Shown here: positions 1 through 8,181 of the stretch, piece after piece
Layout of the letters: the number at the start of each line of letters is the position of its first letter
How positions within the stretch are numbered: position 1 is the first letter of the stretch
Origin: an uncultured Hyphomicrobiales bacterium
GTDB taxonomy: Bacteria; Pseudomonadota; Alphaproteobacteria; Rhizobiales; Rhizobiaceae
Assembly (NCBI GenBank): GCA_943908365.1
Contig: CALTTH010000041.1
Location: forward strand, 1 to 43,449
Length of the DNA stretch: 43,449 nt
Direction of reading: 5' to 3'
The notes under the pieces: model-generated
Database searches by the model: none
Told to the model about the DNA's origin: nothing
Seen by the model: the letters and a program-made list of their open reading frames with translations, nothing else
Program-made: the position numbers and the translations under genes

Positions 1-434
1 GAGACAGCATCGGCCTTTGCCTTTGCAGCGTCGCGGGCAGCGCCTGCAATGGATCCAGCCTTGGCGCGTGCTGCGGCAAGTTCTTTTTCATAGGTTTCGA
101 TCGCGGCATCAGCCTCGGACTTCAGCCGGGAGGCTTCATCGAGATCCTGTGCGATACGGCCATGACGATCCTCAAGGATGCCACCGACGCGCGGCACGAT
201 GAATTTCTTCATGAGCACGTAGAAAAGGCCGAACGAAATCGCCAGCCACAGAAGCTGGGATGCGTAGGTCGACGAATCGAATGGCGGAAATACGCCGGAC
301 CCGTGACCGGCGTCATGCGCCACTCCGGTTTCCGTATGCGTTGCTTCCGGGGCCGTCTGGCCGACAGCGGGTGTTTCCGTCGTCGTTCCGGTTGACGGCG
401 CTGCTGACTGGGCAAGAGCCTCGGTCACGAACAT
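1..434 (-). CDS. atpF': ATP synthase F0 subunit b' (partial, 3' end cut by window)
   Basis: Peripheral-stalk subunit of the F0F1 ATP synthase. With subunit b it holds the F1 head against the membrane sector. The visible 144 codons begin MFVTEALAQS. An Ala/Thr/Glu-rich N-terminal stretch of about 50 residues is followed by one membrane segment (LLWLAISFGLFYVLMKKF, about residues 61-78). The motif VGGILEDRHGRIAQDLDEA then opens the charged helical dimerisation region. The N-terminal extension before the membrane helix and the position right after atpE point to b' rather than b; alphaproteobacteria carry both. It is the fourth gene of the minus-strand F0 operon, 79 bases after atpE. The end of the gene, and presumably atpF, lie beyond the left edge. 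Confidence 0.9.
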   Translation of the reverse strand, partial: MFVTEALAQSAAPSTGTTTETPAVGQTAPEATHTETGVAHDAGHGSGVFPPFDSSTYASQLLWLAISFGLFYVLMKKFIVPRVGGILEDRHGRIAQDLDEASRLKSEADAAIETYEKELAAARAKAGSIAGAARDAAKAKADAV

Positions 435-513
435 GCTCACCTCCAGGGGTACTGCAAATGCGGAGGATCACGGCACGCCGTTTGCGAGCCGTGATCCAAA
501 CCTGATGCTGTTA

Positions 514-741
514 TTAGACAGCGAACAGGAGAAGGAGAGCAACGAGCAGCGAGAAGATGCCCAGAGCTTCCGTAACGGCGAAGCCGAATACCAGACGGCC
601 GAACTGGCTGTCAGCGGCAGACGGGTTGCGCAGTGCGCCGGAGAGGAAATCGCCGAAGATACGGCCGAGAGCGAGGGACGTACCAGCCATGCCGAGGCAT
701 GCGAGACCTGCGCCGATGTACTTTGCTGCTTCCGCTTCCAT
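514..741 (-). CDS. atpE: ATP synthase F0 subunit c
   Basis: Proteolipid of the proton-translocating c ring, 75 residues. It is a two-helix hairpin: helix 1 is Gly/Ala-rich (about residues 9-30), a polar loop carries RNPSAADSQ, and helix 2 contains the ion-binding carboxylate Glu58 in FAVTEALGIF. The start MEAEAAKYIG is chosen because AAGGAG lies just upstream (AAGGAGCTTAATATG). A longer reading from 783 would add 14 residues that do not resemble any c subunit. It lies between atpB and atpF' in the canonical order. Confidence 0.96.
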   Translation of the reverse strand: MEAEAAKYIGAGLACLGMAGTSLALGRIFGDFLSGALRNPSAADSQFGRLVFGFAVTEALGIFSLLVALLLLFAV

Positions 742-811
742 ATTAAGCTCCTTGAAATGGTTGTTGCGGCTGTTTTTTGACACCCGGTTCCGGGGCCAGC
801 GACTTTACTTC

Positions 812-1561
812 TCAGTGACCACCATGCACGGCGTCGTTCAGGTACATGCACGTCAGTACCGCGAAGACATATGCCTGCAAGAAGGCGACGAGAAATTCGA
901 GAGCGGTCATGGCGACCGTCATGAGGAGAGGCAGGATCGCTCCGCCGACACCGATCGCGCCAAGCGCGCTCATGGAAGCGACGAAACCTGCGAACACCTT
1001 CAGCGTGATGTGACCTGCCAGCATGTTCGCGAAAAGACGAACGGAAAGGCTGATCGGACGCGAGAGGAAGGAAATGACCTCAATGGAAGAAACCAGAGGC
1101 AGAAGGACTCCCGGAACACCCGACGGTGCGAAGATACCGAGGAAGTGCAGGCCGTGCTTGTAGAAACCGTAGACGACGACCGTTCCGATGACGAGGCAGG
1201 ACAGCGCGAAGGTGACGATGATCTGGCTGGTGACCGTGAAGAAGTACGGGAACATGCCGAGAAGATTGGCGGTCAGCACGAACATGAAGAGCGAGAAGAC
1301 GAAGGGGAAGAAGACCATTCCCTTCTTGCCTGCACCTTCACGCAGCATCGATGCGATGAACTCGTAAGACATTTCAGCAACGGACTGCATGCGACCTGGG
1401 ATCAGACCGCGGTTCGACGTTGCGAAATAAAGGAAGCCCGACGCCGCAGCGACCGTTGCGACCATGAAAAGCGACGCATTGGTGAACGAAAAATCGACGC
1501 CACCGATGTTGATCGGGATAATCGGCTGCACCAAGAACTGATGAGTCGGATCGTTTGCCAC
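812..1561 (-). CDS. atpB: ATP synthase F0 subunit a
   Basis: Membrane subunit a of F0, 249 residues, which forms the two proton half-channels against the c ring. The essential arginine is Arg175 in SLSVRLFANM, followed by LAGH. Several hydrophobic segments are visible, including LFMFVLTANLLGMFPYFF (about 91-108) and the C-terminal segment ending near ALEFLVAFLQAYVFAVL. The start is a GTG preceded by AAAGAGGG. It follows atpI by 70 bases and is presumably cotranscribed from the promoter at 2102-2130. Confidence 0.96.
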   Translation of the reverse strand: MANDPTHQFLVQPIIPINIGGVDFSFTNASLFMVATVAAASGFLYFATSNRGLIPGRMQSVAEMSYEFIASMLREGAGKKGMVFFPFVFSLFMFVLTANLLGMFPYFFTVTSQIIVTFALSCLVIGTVVVYGFYKHGLHFLGIFAPSGVPGVLLPLVSSIEVISFLSRPISLSVRLFANMLAGHITLKVFAGFVASMSALGAIGVGGAILPLLMTVAMTALEFLVAFLQAYVFAVLTCMYLNDAVHGGH

Positions 1562-1631
1562 CGGCTGCCCTCTTTACCTGTTGCCGCAAAACCGCGGCAC
1601 CTCGCATCTATATTCCATGGAAAGAACGGCT

Positions 1632-1997
1632 TTAGCCGTTTTTCTCCCCACCCTGATCTTTCCCCAGCCCGTCCTTGAGAAGCGGCGACTTGGCCACTAC
1701 CCCTGCGGACCGCAGGACATTCAATACGCCCGCACAGAAACCGAGAAGAAGAAGAACGATCATCCCCCACGGCGACGTGCCGGCAAAATAGTCCAGAAGA
1801 TAACCCAGCATCGCGCCGACAATAATTGCGGAAATGAACTCCGAAGAGAGCTTGATCGCCATCGCAAAGCCTTTCCGGCTTTCCTCCGCGCTCTGCTCCG
1901 TCCGCCTCTCCGCTTCGTCCTCCGCATGAACCTTGGCCAATCCCTCGGCAAGGCGCTTGCGGCGCTCGTCCAGACTATCGTTACGGTTGCCGGTCAT
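1632..1997 (-). CDS. atpI: ATP synthase accessory protein AtpI
   Basis: Small membrane protein of 121 residues that heads the F0 operon. In the family it helps assemble the c ring and has been linked to Mg2+ supply. The N-terminal half is charged (ERRTEQSAEE region). Two hydrophobic segments follow (SEFISAIIVGAMLGYLLDYF and the segment starting WGMIVLLLLGF), then a short basic tail. The ATG at 1997 is preferred over the in-frame TTG at 2003 because AGGA precedes it at good spacing. The gene is leaderless apart from about 95 bases between the predicted transcription start and the ATG. Confidence 0.88.
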   Translation of the reverse strand: MTGNRNDSLDERRKRLAEGLAKVHAEDEAERRTEQSAEESRKGFAMAIKLSSEFISAIIVGAMLGYLLDYFAGTSPWGMIVLLLLGFCAGVLNVLRSAGVVAKSPLLKDGLGKDQGGEKNG

Positions 1998-2101
1998 TTT
2001 CAAATCCTGCCCTTTATCTCCGTTCCAGCGATGCCAGAACCCTTTGGAGTTGTAAACGGCAGGGCTTTTAGCCTGTTCCAGCCCGCTCTGAAGTCGCGCG
2101 C

Positions 2102-2130
2102 AACATAGTTTTAGGGACTTCGCTAGTCAA
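2102..2130 (-). promoter_or_regulatory. Probable sigma70-type promoter of the F0 atp operon
   Basis: Read on the minus strand: TTGACT (2130-2125), a 17-base spacer, then TATGTT (2107-2102). This is a near-consensus housekeeping promoter about 105 bases upstream of the atpI start and pointing into it. It is the strongest signal in the 2004-2299 gap between atpI and the hydrolase gene. I see no open reading frame of note in the rest of that gap. Confidence 0.7.
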
Positions 2131-2299
2131 GGCACCGTCGGCGCTTGTTTCAGCACAAATTTTCCGAGCAAAATCAGTTGCTTGAACGACAAGCACGGAT
2201 TCTTGGCGCGGTTTGCCAATGGAATCGGCATTTTTGACACGCGTTTTGCAGGCAAATCCGCGTGATCGCGAGCGCGCGCCCTTGTGAAATGGAAACGTT

Positions 2300-3475
2300 C
2301 TAGCTCCAGCCACCGCCATAGGTACGGTAGAAGACATGCAATCCGATCCTGCCGACCTTTTTCATGGATTTGCCCCAGGCGGGCCGGACATAGATGGCGT
2401 GATAATGAGTTGCAGAGCCCACTTCGTTCAGCCAAATCTTGCCGGCGGTCGTCGCCATGGCAACTTCGCGCGCCATCTTCCAGTGCCGCTCGGAATTGAC
2501 GCGGTCCTTGATGTTGTCGCAGGCGAAGGAGAACTGGCAGCGGTTACGCCAGTCCTTGTTCTGATAGACCACGCCGCAGATGGTTTTCGGATAGGCGGGG
2601 TTGCGCACACGGTTGAGAATGACCTGGGCGACGGCCGCCTGACCTTTGATCGACTCGCCTCGGGCCTCGAAATAGATGCCGGAGGCCAAGCACTGCTGCT
2701 CTGCTGCTGAGAAGGCGTCCGCTGGCAGCGGTGTCGCAGCCCAGGCGTGATCGTCTGGCGTGATCGGCGGGATGAAGCGCCCGGTATCCGGCTTTTTCAG
2801 GATGGCGTCGAAGGGCGACTCGCGGGCGAAGTCCGGCTCCGGCGGCGCATAGGCTGTCGCCAGTATATCCGGTGTGCGGTTGGTGACCAGATCCGCCAAC
2901 ATCGGTGAGACCGTCCTGTCGGCTTTTTTCTCATCGCGACGGAAATAGAAGGAGGCCAGTTCGATCTCCTTGCTTTTCTTCGGCTTGACGAAGGCGGTGC
3001 GATCCTTGCGCTTCAGCGGCTCGATGTCGATCATGCTGGTGCGTTGGAGAACCGAGCCGGCGGTAAAGGCTTTCGGCGGTTGCATGACTTCTGTGGCGAT
3101 CACCCTGCCCTTCTTGGCAGCGCGATTGACACGCTCGCTATCGGGCGTCGTCTCATGGCCACCCTTCTTGGTGACGAAGGCAACTTTGCGGCCATCGGGA
3201 AGCGTCATGCCCGCGCCGGTGATGGCGGCGGTTTCGCTCGCATCATTGAAGGCCAGCGACGCACTGTGGACGGATCCCGCTGGAGAGTTGGTCAGCACCA
3301 TGCGCCACTGTTCGCCGCCAGCGTCAAGACCGGCAAGAAGCGAAGCAAGATCGGCGCGCGCTGCAAGGGAGGGGAAGGCAAGCCAGGCCACGAGGCCAAA
3401 GACAAGAGGCGAGGTCCACTTCTCATAGGCAATGAGGTGCCCGCGACGCGATACTTTTCTTGAACGCAAAACCAT
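2300..3475 (-). CDS. SleB-type cell wall hydrolase
   Basis: Predicted envelope peptidoglycan hydrolase of the Hydrolase_2 (SleB/CwlJ) family, about 391 residues. A hydrophobic N-terminal segment with an Ala-x-Ala end (PLVFGLVAWLAFPSLAARA) looks like a signal peptide or anchor. A long polar, basic middle region of about 200 residues follows. The catalytic domain fills the last 130 residues, with the glutamate in YFEARGE (near residue 270), then QVILNRV, the Cys pair region TICGVVYQN/CQFSFACD, and a His-rich ATHYHA. In this family the glutamate is the presumed acid catalyst. The ATG at 3475 is the first plausible start; an in-frame TTG at 3493 is less likely. In a non-sporulating alphaproteobacterium the role is cell-wall remodelling, not germination. 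Confidence 0.85.
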   Translation of the reverse strand: MVLRSRKVSRRGHLIAYEKWTSPLVFGLVAWLAFPSLAARADLASLLAGLDAGGEQWRMVLTNSPAGSVHSASLAFNDASETAAITGAGMTLPDGRKVAFVTKKGGHETTPDSERVNRAAKKGRVIATEVMQPPKAFTAGSVLQRTSMIDIEPLKRKDRTAFVKPKKSKEIELASFYFRRDEKKADRTVSPMLADLVTNRTPDILATAYAPPEPDFARESPFDAILKKPDTGRFIPPITPDDHAWAATPLPADAFSAAEQQCLASGIYFEARGESIKGQAAVAQVILNRVRNPAYPKTICGVVYQNKDWRNRCQFSFACDNIKDRVNSERHWKMAREVAMATTAGKIWLNEVGSATHYHAIYVRPAWGKSMKKVGRIGLHVFYRTYGGGWS

Positions 3476-3592
3476 GACTCCGGACACACGCAAACGACTT
3501 GCTACACAACCGGATAATGTCTCATTAACCTTGATGCTTGGTTAACGAGGCGCCCGTGAAAGCCACCTCACATTAATGTGTGACCGGATACT

Positions 3593-3624
3593 AAAATGCG
3601 CCGCTCTCCATCAGAAAGCGACGC
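3593..3624 (-). terminator. Possible rho-independent terminator after kup
   Basis: On the minus strand GCGTCGC and GCGGCGC (one U-G wobble) can pair across a 13-base loop, followed by ATTTTAG. It lies about 26 bases past the kup stop. The stem is short and the U-run weak. Confidence 0.35.
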
Positions 3625-3649
3625 GTTCAATGGGTTTTATAATGAGGTC

Positions 3650-5566
3650 TCAGATGACCACGTGTGAGCCCAGTTCGACAACGCGGTTGGTCGGCAGGCG
3701 GAAGTAATCGGATGGGTCGGCCGCGTTCTCAGCCAAGGCGATAAACAACCGGTTCTGCCAGCCCGGCATGGCAGACTTTGAATCCGGCACCAGTTTTCGA
3801 CGCCCTAGGTAGAAGGAAGTCGACATGATGTCGAACTTGTAGCCGGTGCGGCGCAGATAACCGAGTGCCTGGGTGACGTTCTGGGTTTCCATAAAGCCGA
3901 AATGCAATTCCACAACGACGAAGCGCTCGCTGATCTTGGTCATTGTGTAGCGTTTGTCCGGGTGAACGCGCGGCGTATCTTCCGTACGAATCGTCAGGAT
4001 GACGTTCTTGTCGTGCAGAACATGGTTGTGCTTGAGGTTGTGCAGCAAGGCGGCGGGTGCCGTCTCGGGATCGCCCGTCAGGAAGATTGCCGTGCCGGGA
4101 ATTCGCACAGGCGCATGCGCACTTTCCTTCTCTACGGACGCGACGAAGGCCTTCAGTGGCACGTCGGTTCTTCGGGTCTTGGCGAAGAGAATTTTAGAGC
4201 CGCGCTGCCACGTCATCATAATGACGGTAAAGGCGATCGCCAGCAGAACCGGGACATAGCCACCATCATGGATCTTCAAGAGGTTCGCACCGAGGAAGAT
4301 CAATTCAAGCGTGATGAAGGGCAGGACCACCAGGAGGGTGAGCGGCAGCGACCATTTCCAGTGGCTGCGGGCGAACTGGAAGAACAGCAGACTGGTCACG
4401 ACCATCGCGCCGGTAACCGAGATGCCATAGGCGGTAGCGAGCGCATCGGAACTCTTGAAGGTGAGCACCAGGGCGACGACACCAAAGAGCAGCACCGTGT
4501 TGACGGACGGCAGGTAGATTTGCCCCGTGTTGGTCTCTGAGGTGAAGAGGATTTCCATACGCGGCAGGTAGCCGAGGTTGATCGCCTGGCGCACCATCGA
4601 AAACGCGCCTGTGATGACCGCCTGGCTGGCGATGATCGTGGCAGCCGTCGCAAGGATAACCGCTGGCAACAGCGCCCATTGCGGGAACATCAGATAGAAG
4701 GGGTTGGACATGGTCGACTGGTCTTTCAGAACCAGTGCGCCTTGGCCGAGATAATTCAGCGTGAGTGCGGGAAAGACCAGCGCGAACCAGGCCCATTGGA
4801 TGGGCTTGCGCCCAAAATGGCCAAGATCTGCATAAAGCGCTTCCGCGCCCGTGATCGTCAGAAAGACTGCGCCCAGCACGACGAGACCGTAGAAGCCCTC
4901 ATTCATCAAGAATTCAACGGCATGGACCGGATTGAAGGAGTAGAGAATCCTGTAGTCATCGGAGATGTGCAGGAGCCCGGCAAGGCCCATCACGATGAAC
5001 CAGACAGCCGTGATCGGGCCGAAGAACTTGGCGACGATTTCTGTGCCATGAGACTGGATGGCAAAGAGACCGACCAGAATGACAAGCGAAATGGGAATGA
5101 TGAATTCATCCATCTGCGGCGTCACAAGCTTCAGGCCTTCCACAGCCGAAAGCACCGAAAGGGCCGGCGTGATCATCGCGTCGCCGAGGAAGAGTGCCGC
5201 ACCAATCAGGCCGAGCATGATGAGAAAATTGCGTCGTGCGCCCGCTCTCTTCATCAGCAGAGCCAGAAGCGAGAGCGTGCCGCCTTCGCCATCATTGTCC
5301 GCTCGCAGCAGAAAACAGATGTATTTAATCGTGACGATGATCGTCAACGACCAGATCATCAGCGAGATAAGGCCGATGACTTCGGCCTCCATCAGCCCGT
5401 CCTGGGAGATCGGCTTCAGCGCTTCTCTGAACGCATAGAGGGGGCTCGTGCCGATATCGCCATACACGACGCCGATGGAGCCGAGCATGGCTGCAAACAG
5501 GCCTTGCTGGTGGCGGTCCTCGACTTCAGGCTTATCGAGCATGTCTTTTTCAAACGCATTAGGCAT
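3650..5566 (-). CDS. kup: KUP-family potassium uptake transporter
   Basis: Inner-membrane K+ transporter of the KUP/HAK/KT family, 638 residues, which is the usual length. The family signature GVVYGDIGTSPLYAFRE is at residues 33-49 and includes the Asp-Ile-Gly-Thr-Ser-Pro core. About 12 hydrophobic segments follow up to about residue 450, including GDAMITPALSVLSAVEG and the segment near LTLNYLGQGAL. The hydrophilic C-terminal cytoplasmic domain of about 170 residues contains RIPGTAIFLTGDP and ends in the family-typical SHVVI. The gene begins 15 bases after corA ends, with AGGA in front of its ATG, so the two are almost certainly cotranscribed. Rhizobia often carry more than one kup, so no paralogue number is given. 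Confidence 0.95.
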   Translation of the reverse strand: MPNAFEKDMLDKPEVEDRHQQGLFAAMLGSIGVVYGDIGTSPLYAFREALKPISQDGLMEAEVIGLISLMIWSLTIIVTIKYICFLLRADNDGEGGTLSLLALLMKRAGARRNFLIMLGLIGAALFLGDAMITPALSVLSAVEGLKLVTPQMDEFIIPISLVILVGLFAIQSHGTEIVAKFFGPITAVWFIVMGLAGLLHISDDYRILYSFNPVHAVEFLMNEGFYGLVVLGAVFLTITGAEALYADLGHFGRKPIQWAWFALVFPALTLNYLGQGALVLKDQSTMSNPFYLMFPQWALLPAVILATAATIIASQAVITGAFSMVRQAINLGYLPRMEILFTSETNTGQIYLPSVNTVLLFGVVALVLTFKSSDALATAYGISVTGAMVVTSLLFFQFARSHWKWSLPLTLLVVLPFITLELIFLGANLLKIHDGGYVPVLLAIAFTVIMMTWQRGSKILFAKTRRTDVPLKAFVASVEKESAHAPVRIPGTAIFLTGDPETAPAALLHNLKHNHVLHDKNVILTIRTEDTPRVHPDKRYTMTKISERFVVVELHFGFMETQNVTQALGYLRRTGYKFDIMSTSFYLGRRKLVPDSKSAMPGWQNRLFIALAENAADPSDYFRLPTNRVVELGSHVVI

Positions 5567-5581
5567 ATGAATCCTGGCCGT

Positions 5582-6592
5582 TTAAAGCCAGCCCTTCCAG
5601 CGAAAAACGATAAACGGGATGATCGCCGATATCAGCATAACGAAGATTGCAAGCGGATAGCCATAGGCCCACTGCAATTCCGGCATGCGCGCGAAGTTCA
5701 TTCCGTAAATAGAGGCCACCAGCGTTGGCGGCAGAAAGACCACTGACGCGATGGAGAAAATCTTGATGATGGCGTTTTGCTCAACATTGATAATGCCGAG
5801 CGATGCATCCAGGAGAAAGGTCAGATTGCCGGAAATGTAGGATACGTGCTCGGACAGCGACTGGATGTCGCGCGCGATCGACGCTCCCATTTCCTTGGCA
5901 TCCTTGTCCTCCTGAACGAGCGCCGTCGCGTGCAGGAAGGACTGGACACGGGCAAGTGACGTCAGACTGTCGCGCACTTTCGAGACCAGGCGATGGAAGG
6001 CAGCGATTTCAGAAATCTTGTCTTCCAGATAGCGAGGTTCCTTGCGCTTGCTGCGCGCCTCGCCGCCGAAGATCCCCTTGGCGACATGGTCGATCCCGAC
6101 CACAGAGTTCTCGATGATTTCGGCCGTCCGATCGACGATCGTTTCGAGCAGCTTCAAAAGCAGAACCGCGCCGCTGCGGATTTCATGTGGGGTGCGGGTG
6201 ATGGCGGCGATGAAGAGATTGAACGACTTCGGCTCCGCATAGCGGATCGTCACCAGCCGGTTGCCAACGAGGATGAAAGCGACGTCGGTCAATTGAGGAT
6301 CGGACGAATCTGCCTTCCAGACGAGCGATGCCGTCATGAAGACATTATTGTCTTCCGTATAGAGGCGGCTGGAGGGCTCGATGTCCTTCAAATCCTCGCG
6401 CGTCGGGAGCTCGGTGCCGAGCAAGGCTTCGACACGCTTCTCTTCGTCACGGTGGGGGTTGATGAGATCGATCCAGACGATGTCGTCCGATAAATGCGCA
6501 AGCTCCCCGTCAGCAGACAGGCTGATCGCCTCGCAATTCGAGCGATAGGCTTTTATCAAACAGTTTCTCCGGTCCGCGGCGCCGATTGTCAT
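5582..6592 (-). CDS. corA: CorA-family magnesium/divalent cation transporter
   Basis: CorA channel of 336 residues. A large soluble N-terminal alpha/beta domain and long stalk helix precede two C-terminal membrane segments (about 278-296 and 312-331). The selectivity-filter motif YGMNF is at residues 296-300 and is intact. The short loop between helices contains PELQWAYG. The C terminus is basic (FRWKGWL), as expected on the cytoplasmic side. In the family this mediates Mg2+ uptake, with Co2+ and Ni2+ as alternative substrates; some members export Zn2+, and the sequence alone does not decide. It is the first gene of a corA-kup pair. Confidence 0.9.
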   Translation of the reverse strand: MTIGAADRRNCLIKAYRSNCEAISLSADGELAHLSDDIVWIDLINPHRDEEKRVEALLGTELPTREDLKDIEPSSRLYTEDNNVFMTASLVWKADSSDPQLTDVAFILVGNRLVTIRYAEPKSFNLFIAAITRTPHEIRSGAVLLLKLLETIVDRTAEIIENSVVGIDHVAKGIFGGEARSKRKEPRYLEDKISEIAAFHRLVSKVRDSLTSLARVQSFLHATALVQEDKDAKEMGASIARDIQSLSEHVSYISGNLTFLLDASLGIINVEQNAIIKIFSIASVVFLPPTLVASIYGMNFARMPELQWAYGYPLAIFVMLISAIIPFIVFRWKGWL

Positions 6593-6886
6593 CGGCTGGT
6601 CGATCTAACACATCATGCGTGGCGTTCGCAAACGCATGAGCAAGACTGCGGTTCAAACGGCGCCGGGCTATGCTCCCAACAGGGTAAAGAATCAAGCGGT
6701 ATTTTCGTCTAAGGCTTCAGGCTGCGCTGCGTCTGCACTCACAACAATTAAGAAAAAATCATTCAATACAAGCTACTAATGGGTTTTTTACTCAGCGTAA
6801 ATCTTGCGGGCCTGCTTGCCGTGCTCGATAGATATGCAGTCAGTGCATCGATATCGGCCCATTTTCCGTAAGATTTTCAAGGTGTT
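6593..6886. other. 294-base intergenic region upstream of corA
   Basis: No convincing gene is present. An imperfect inverted repeat at 6826-6855 (CGATA...ATGCA / TGCAT...TATCG around GTCAG) lies just past the end of the Mrp gene and could be a weak transcript-end hairpin or a protein site. It has no adjacent U-run. The stretch 6750-6790 is locally AT-rich. I could not assign a corA promoter with confidence. Confidence 0.3.
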
Positions 6887-8017
6887 CTATTCAAATATGA
6901 TCTTCGGCGCCGTGCGGGCGGCGCCTCTTCCGATCTCTGTCCACACCTTTTGTGCGATCTCCCTGTAGGATTGCGCCTGCGGGCCACCCGGTTCGGAGAC
7001 GACGATCGGCGTCCCGGCATCCGACGTTTCGCGGATCGACATGGTCAGAGGCACAGCACCCAGGAATGGTACGCCGATACGCTCCGCCTCGGCCTGCGCA
7101 CCGCCATGGCCAAAAATGTCGTAGCGCTTGCCGGTATCCGGCGCGATGAAGTAGCTCATATTCTCGATCACGCCGAGGAGCGGCACCTCGACCTTGCGAA
7201 ACATGGTGATGCCCTTGCGCGCATCGATGAGTGCCAGATCCTGAGGCGTGGAAACGATGACAGCACCTGCCAGAGGCACCTGCTGGGCGATCGTCAACTG
7301 CACGTCGCCGGTTCCGGGTGGCATATCAAGAACCAGCACATCCAACTCGCCCCAGACGACTTCGCGCAGCATCTGCATCAGGGCTGATTGCACCATGGGC
7401 CCGCGCCAGATCATGGCCGCTTCTTCATCCACGAGGAAACCCATCGACATGACTTTCAAGCCATAATTTTCCATCGGCATGATGGTGCGGCCTTCGCCCT
7501 GCTTCGGTCGGCCTGATATGCCGAGCAACCGCGGGACGGAAGGGCCGTAAATATCGGCGTCGAGAACGCCGACGCGCAAACCCAGCGCCTGCAGACCCAA
7601 AGCGAGATTGACGGCGGAGGTGGATTTTCCAACCCCACCCTTACCGGAGGCGACAGCGATGATCGAGCCGATGCCTGGAACGCCAGCCTTTGCCTGCTGC
7701 TGTGGCGCAGGTCTCGGTGCTGCCGGCGGGGCCTTTGGCGCTGGGGTATTGGAGGTGTTGCTCGGCCTGCTATTGGCGGTCAAAGCCACCACGGCTGCCT
7801 TGACGCCTGGAACGCCAAGTGTCGCCTTTTCTGCAGCAAGCCGCAGAGGCTCGAGTTCCTTTGCGCGATCTGCGGGCACGGTAAGGGAGAAGTAGGCTTT
7901 CGAATCGCTCAGAAAGATCTCCGAGACCATGCCGAGTGCGACGATGCTTTTGTCGCTCCCTGGATAGATGACCTGCTCCAGAGCCTGTTCGATCTGTCTT
8001 TTATCCGCCTGTGCCAT
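6887..8017 (-). CDS. Mrp/ApbC-type P-loop ATPase (Fe-S carrier family), cysteine-free
   Basis: Cytosolic protein of about 376 residues related to Mrp/ApbC/Ind1 Fe-S cluster carriers. A MIP18-type (DUF59) N-terminal domain covers about residues 5-85. A Pro/Ala linker follows (about 90-112). The deviant Walker A GKGGVGKST starts near residue 125, then DADIYGPS, and the Walker B region is LDMPPGTGD. ENMSYF and DIFGHGG are family landmarks. In typical members a C-x-x-C pair sits between those two motifs. Here the segment reads IAPDTGKRY, and I find no cysteine anywhere in the protein. The ATG at 8017 gives the usual N terminus (MAQADKR); in-frame starts at 8029 and 8041 also exist. Its role as a Fe-S carrier is therefore uncertain. 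Confidence 0.9.
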   Translation of the reverse strand: MAQADKRQIEQALEQVIYPGSDKSIVALGMVSEIFLSDSKAYFSLTVPADRAKELEPLRLAAEKATLGVPGVKAAVVALTANSRPSNTSNTPAPKAPPAAPRPAPQQQAKAGVPGIGSIIAVASGKGGVGKSTSAVNLALGLQALGLRVGVLDADIYGPSVPRLLGISGRPKQGEGRTIMPMENYGLKVMSMGFLVDEEAAMIWRGPMVQSALMQMLREVVWGELDVLVLDMPPGTGDVQLTIAQQVPLAGAVIVSTPQDLALIDARKGITMFRKVEVPLLGVIENMSYFIAPDTGKRYDIFGHGGAQAEAERIGVPFLGAVPLTMSIRETSDAGTPIVVSEPGGPQAQSYREIAQKVWTEIGRGAARTAPKIIFE

Positions 8018-8181
8018 GCCCAACCCCATCCGCTTCAGCAAGGGTAGATAAGGGAGCCCACGCTATTCGCCAATATCAGCGCGTCTGGTTTAACAGAGAA
8101 ACGCATCGCCGTGCAAATCGGCATGCGTCGTAAGGCACCGGGGGCGGGTCGCTACCGAGACGATCTCAAGCGAAAGCGCTA

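Noticed and set aside
557..1678. Plus-strand open frame of 373 codons
   Set aside because: It is antisense to atpE and atpB, which are unmistakable, and its translation is charged low-complexity sequence.
3569..3580. CACATTAATGTG palindrome upstream of the SleB-type gene
   Set aside because: A 12-base AT-rich palindrome can occur by chance, and no regulator or promoter context supports it.
4679..5746. Plus-strand open frame of 355 codons
   Set aside because: It is antisense to kup and the end of corA, with no recognisable family.
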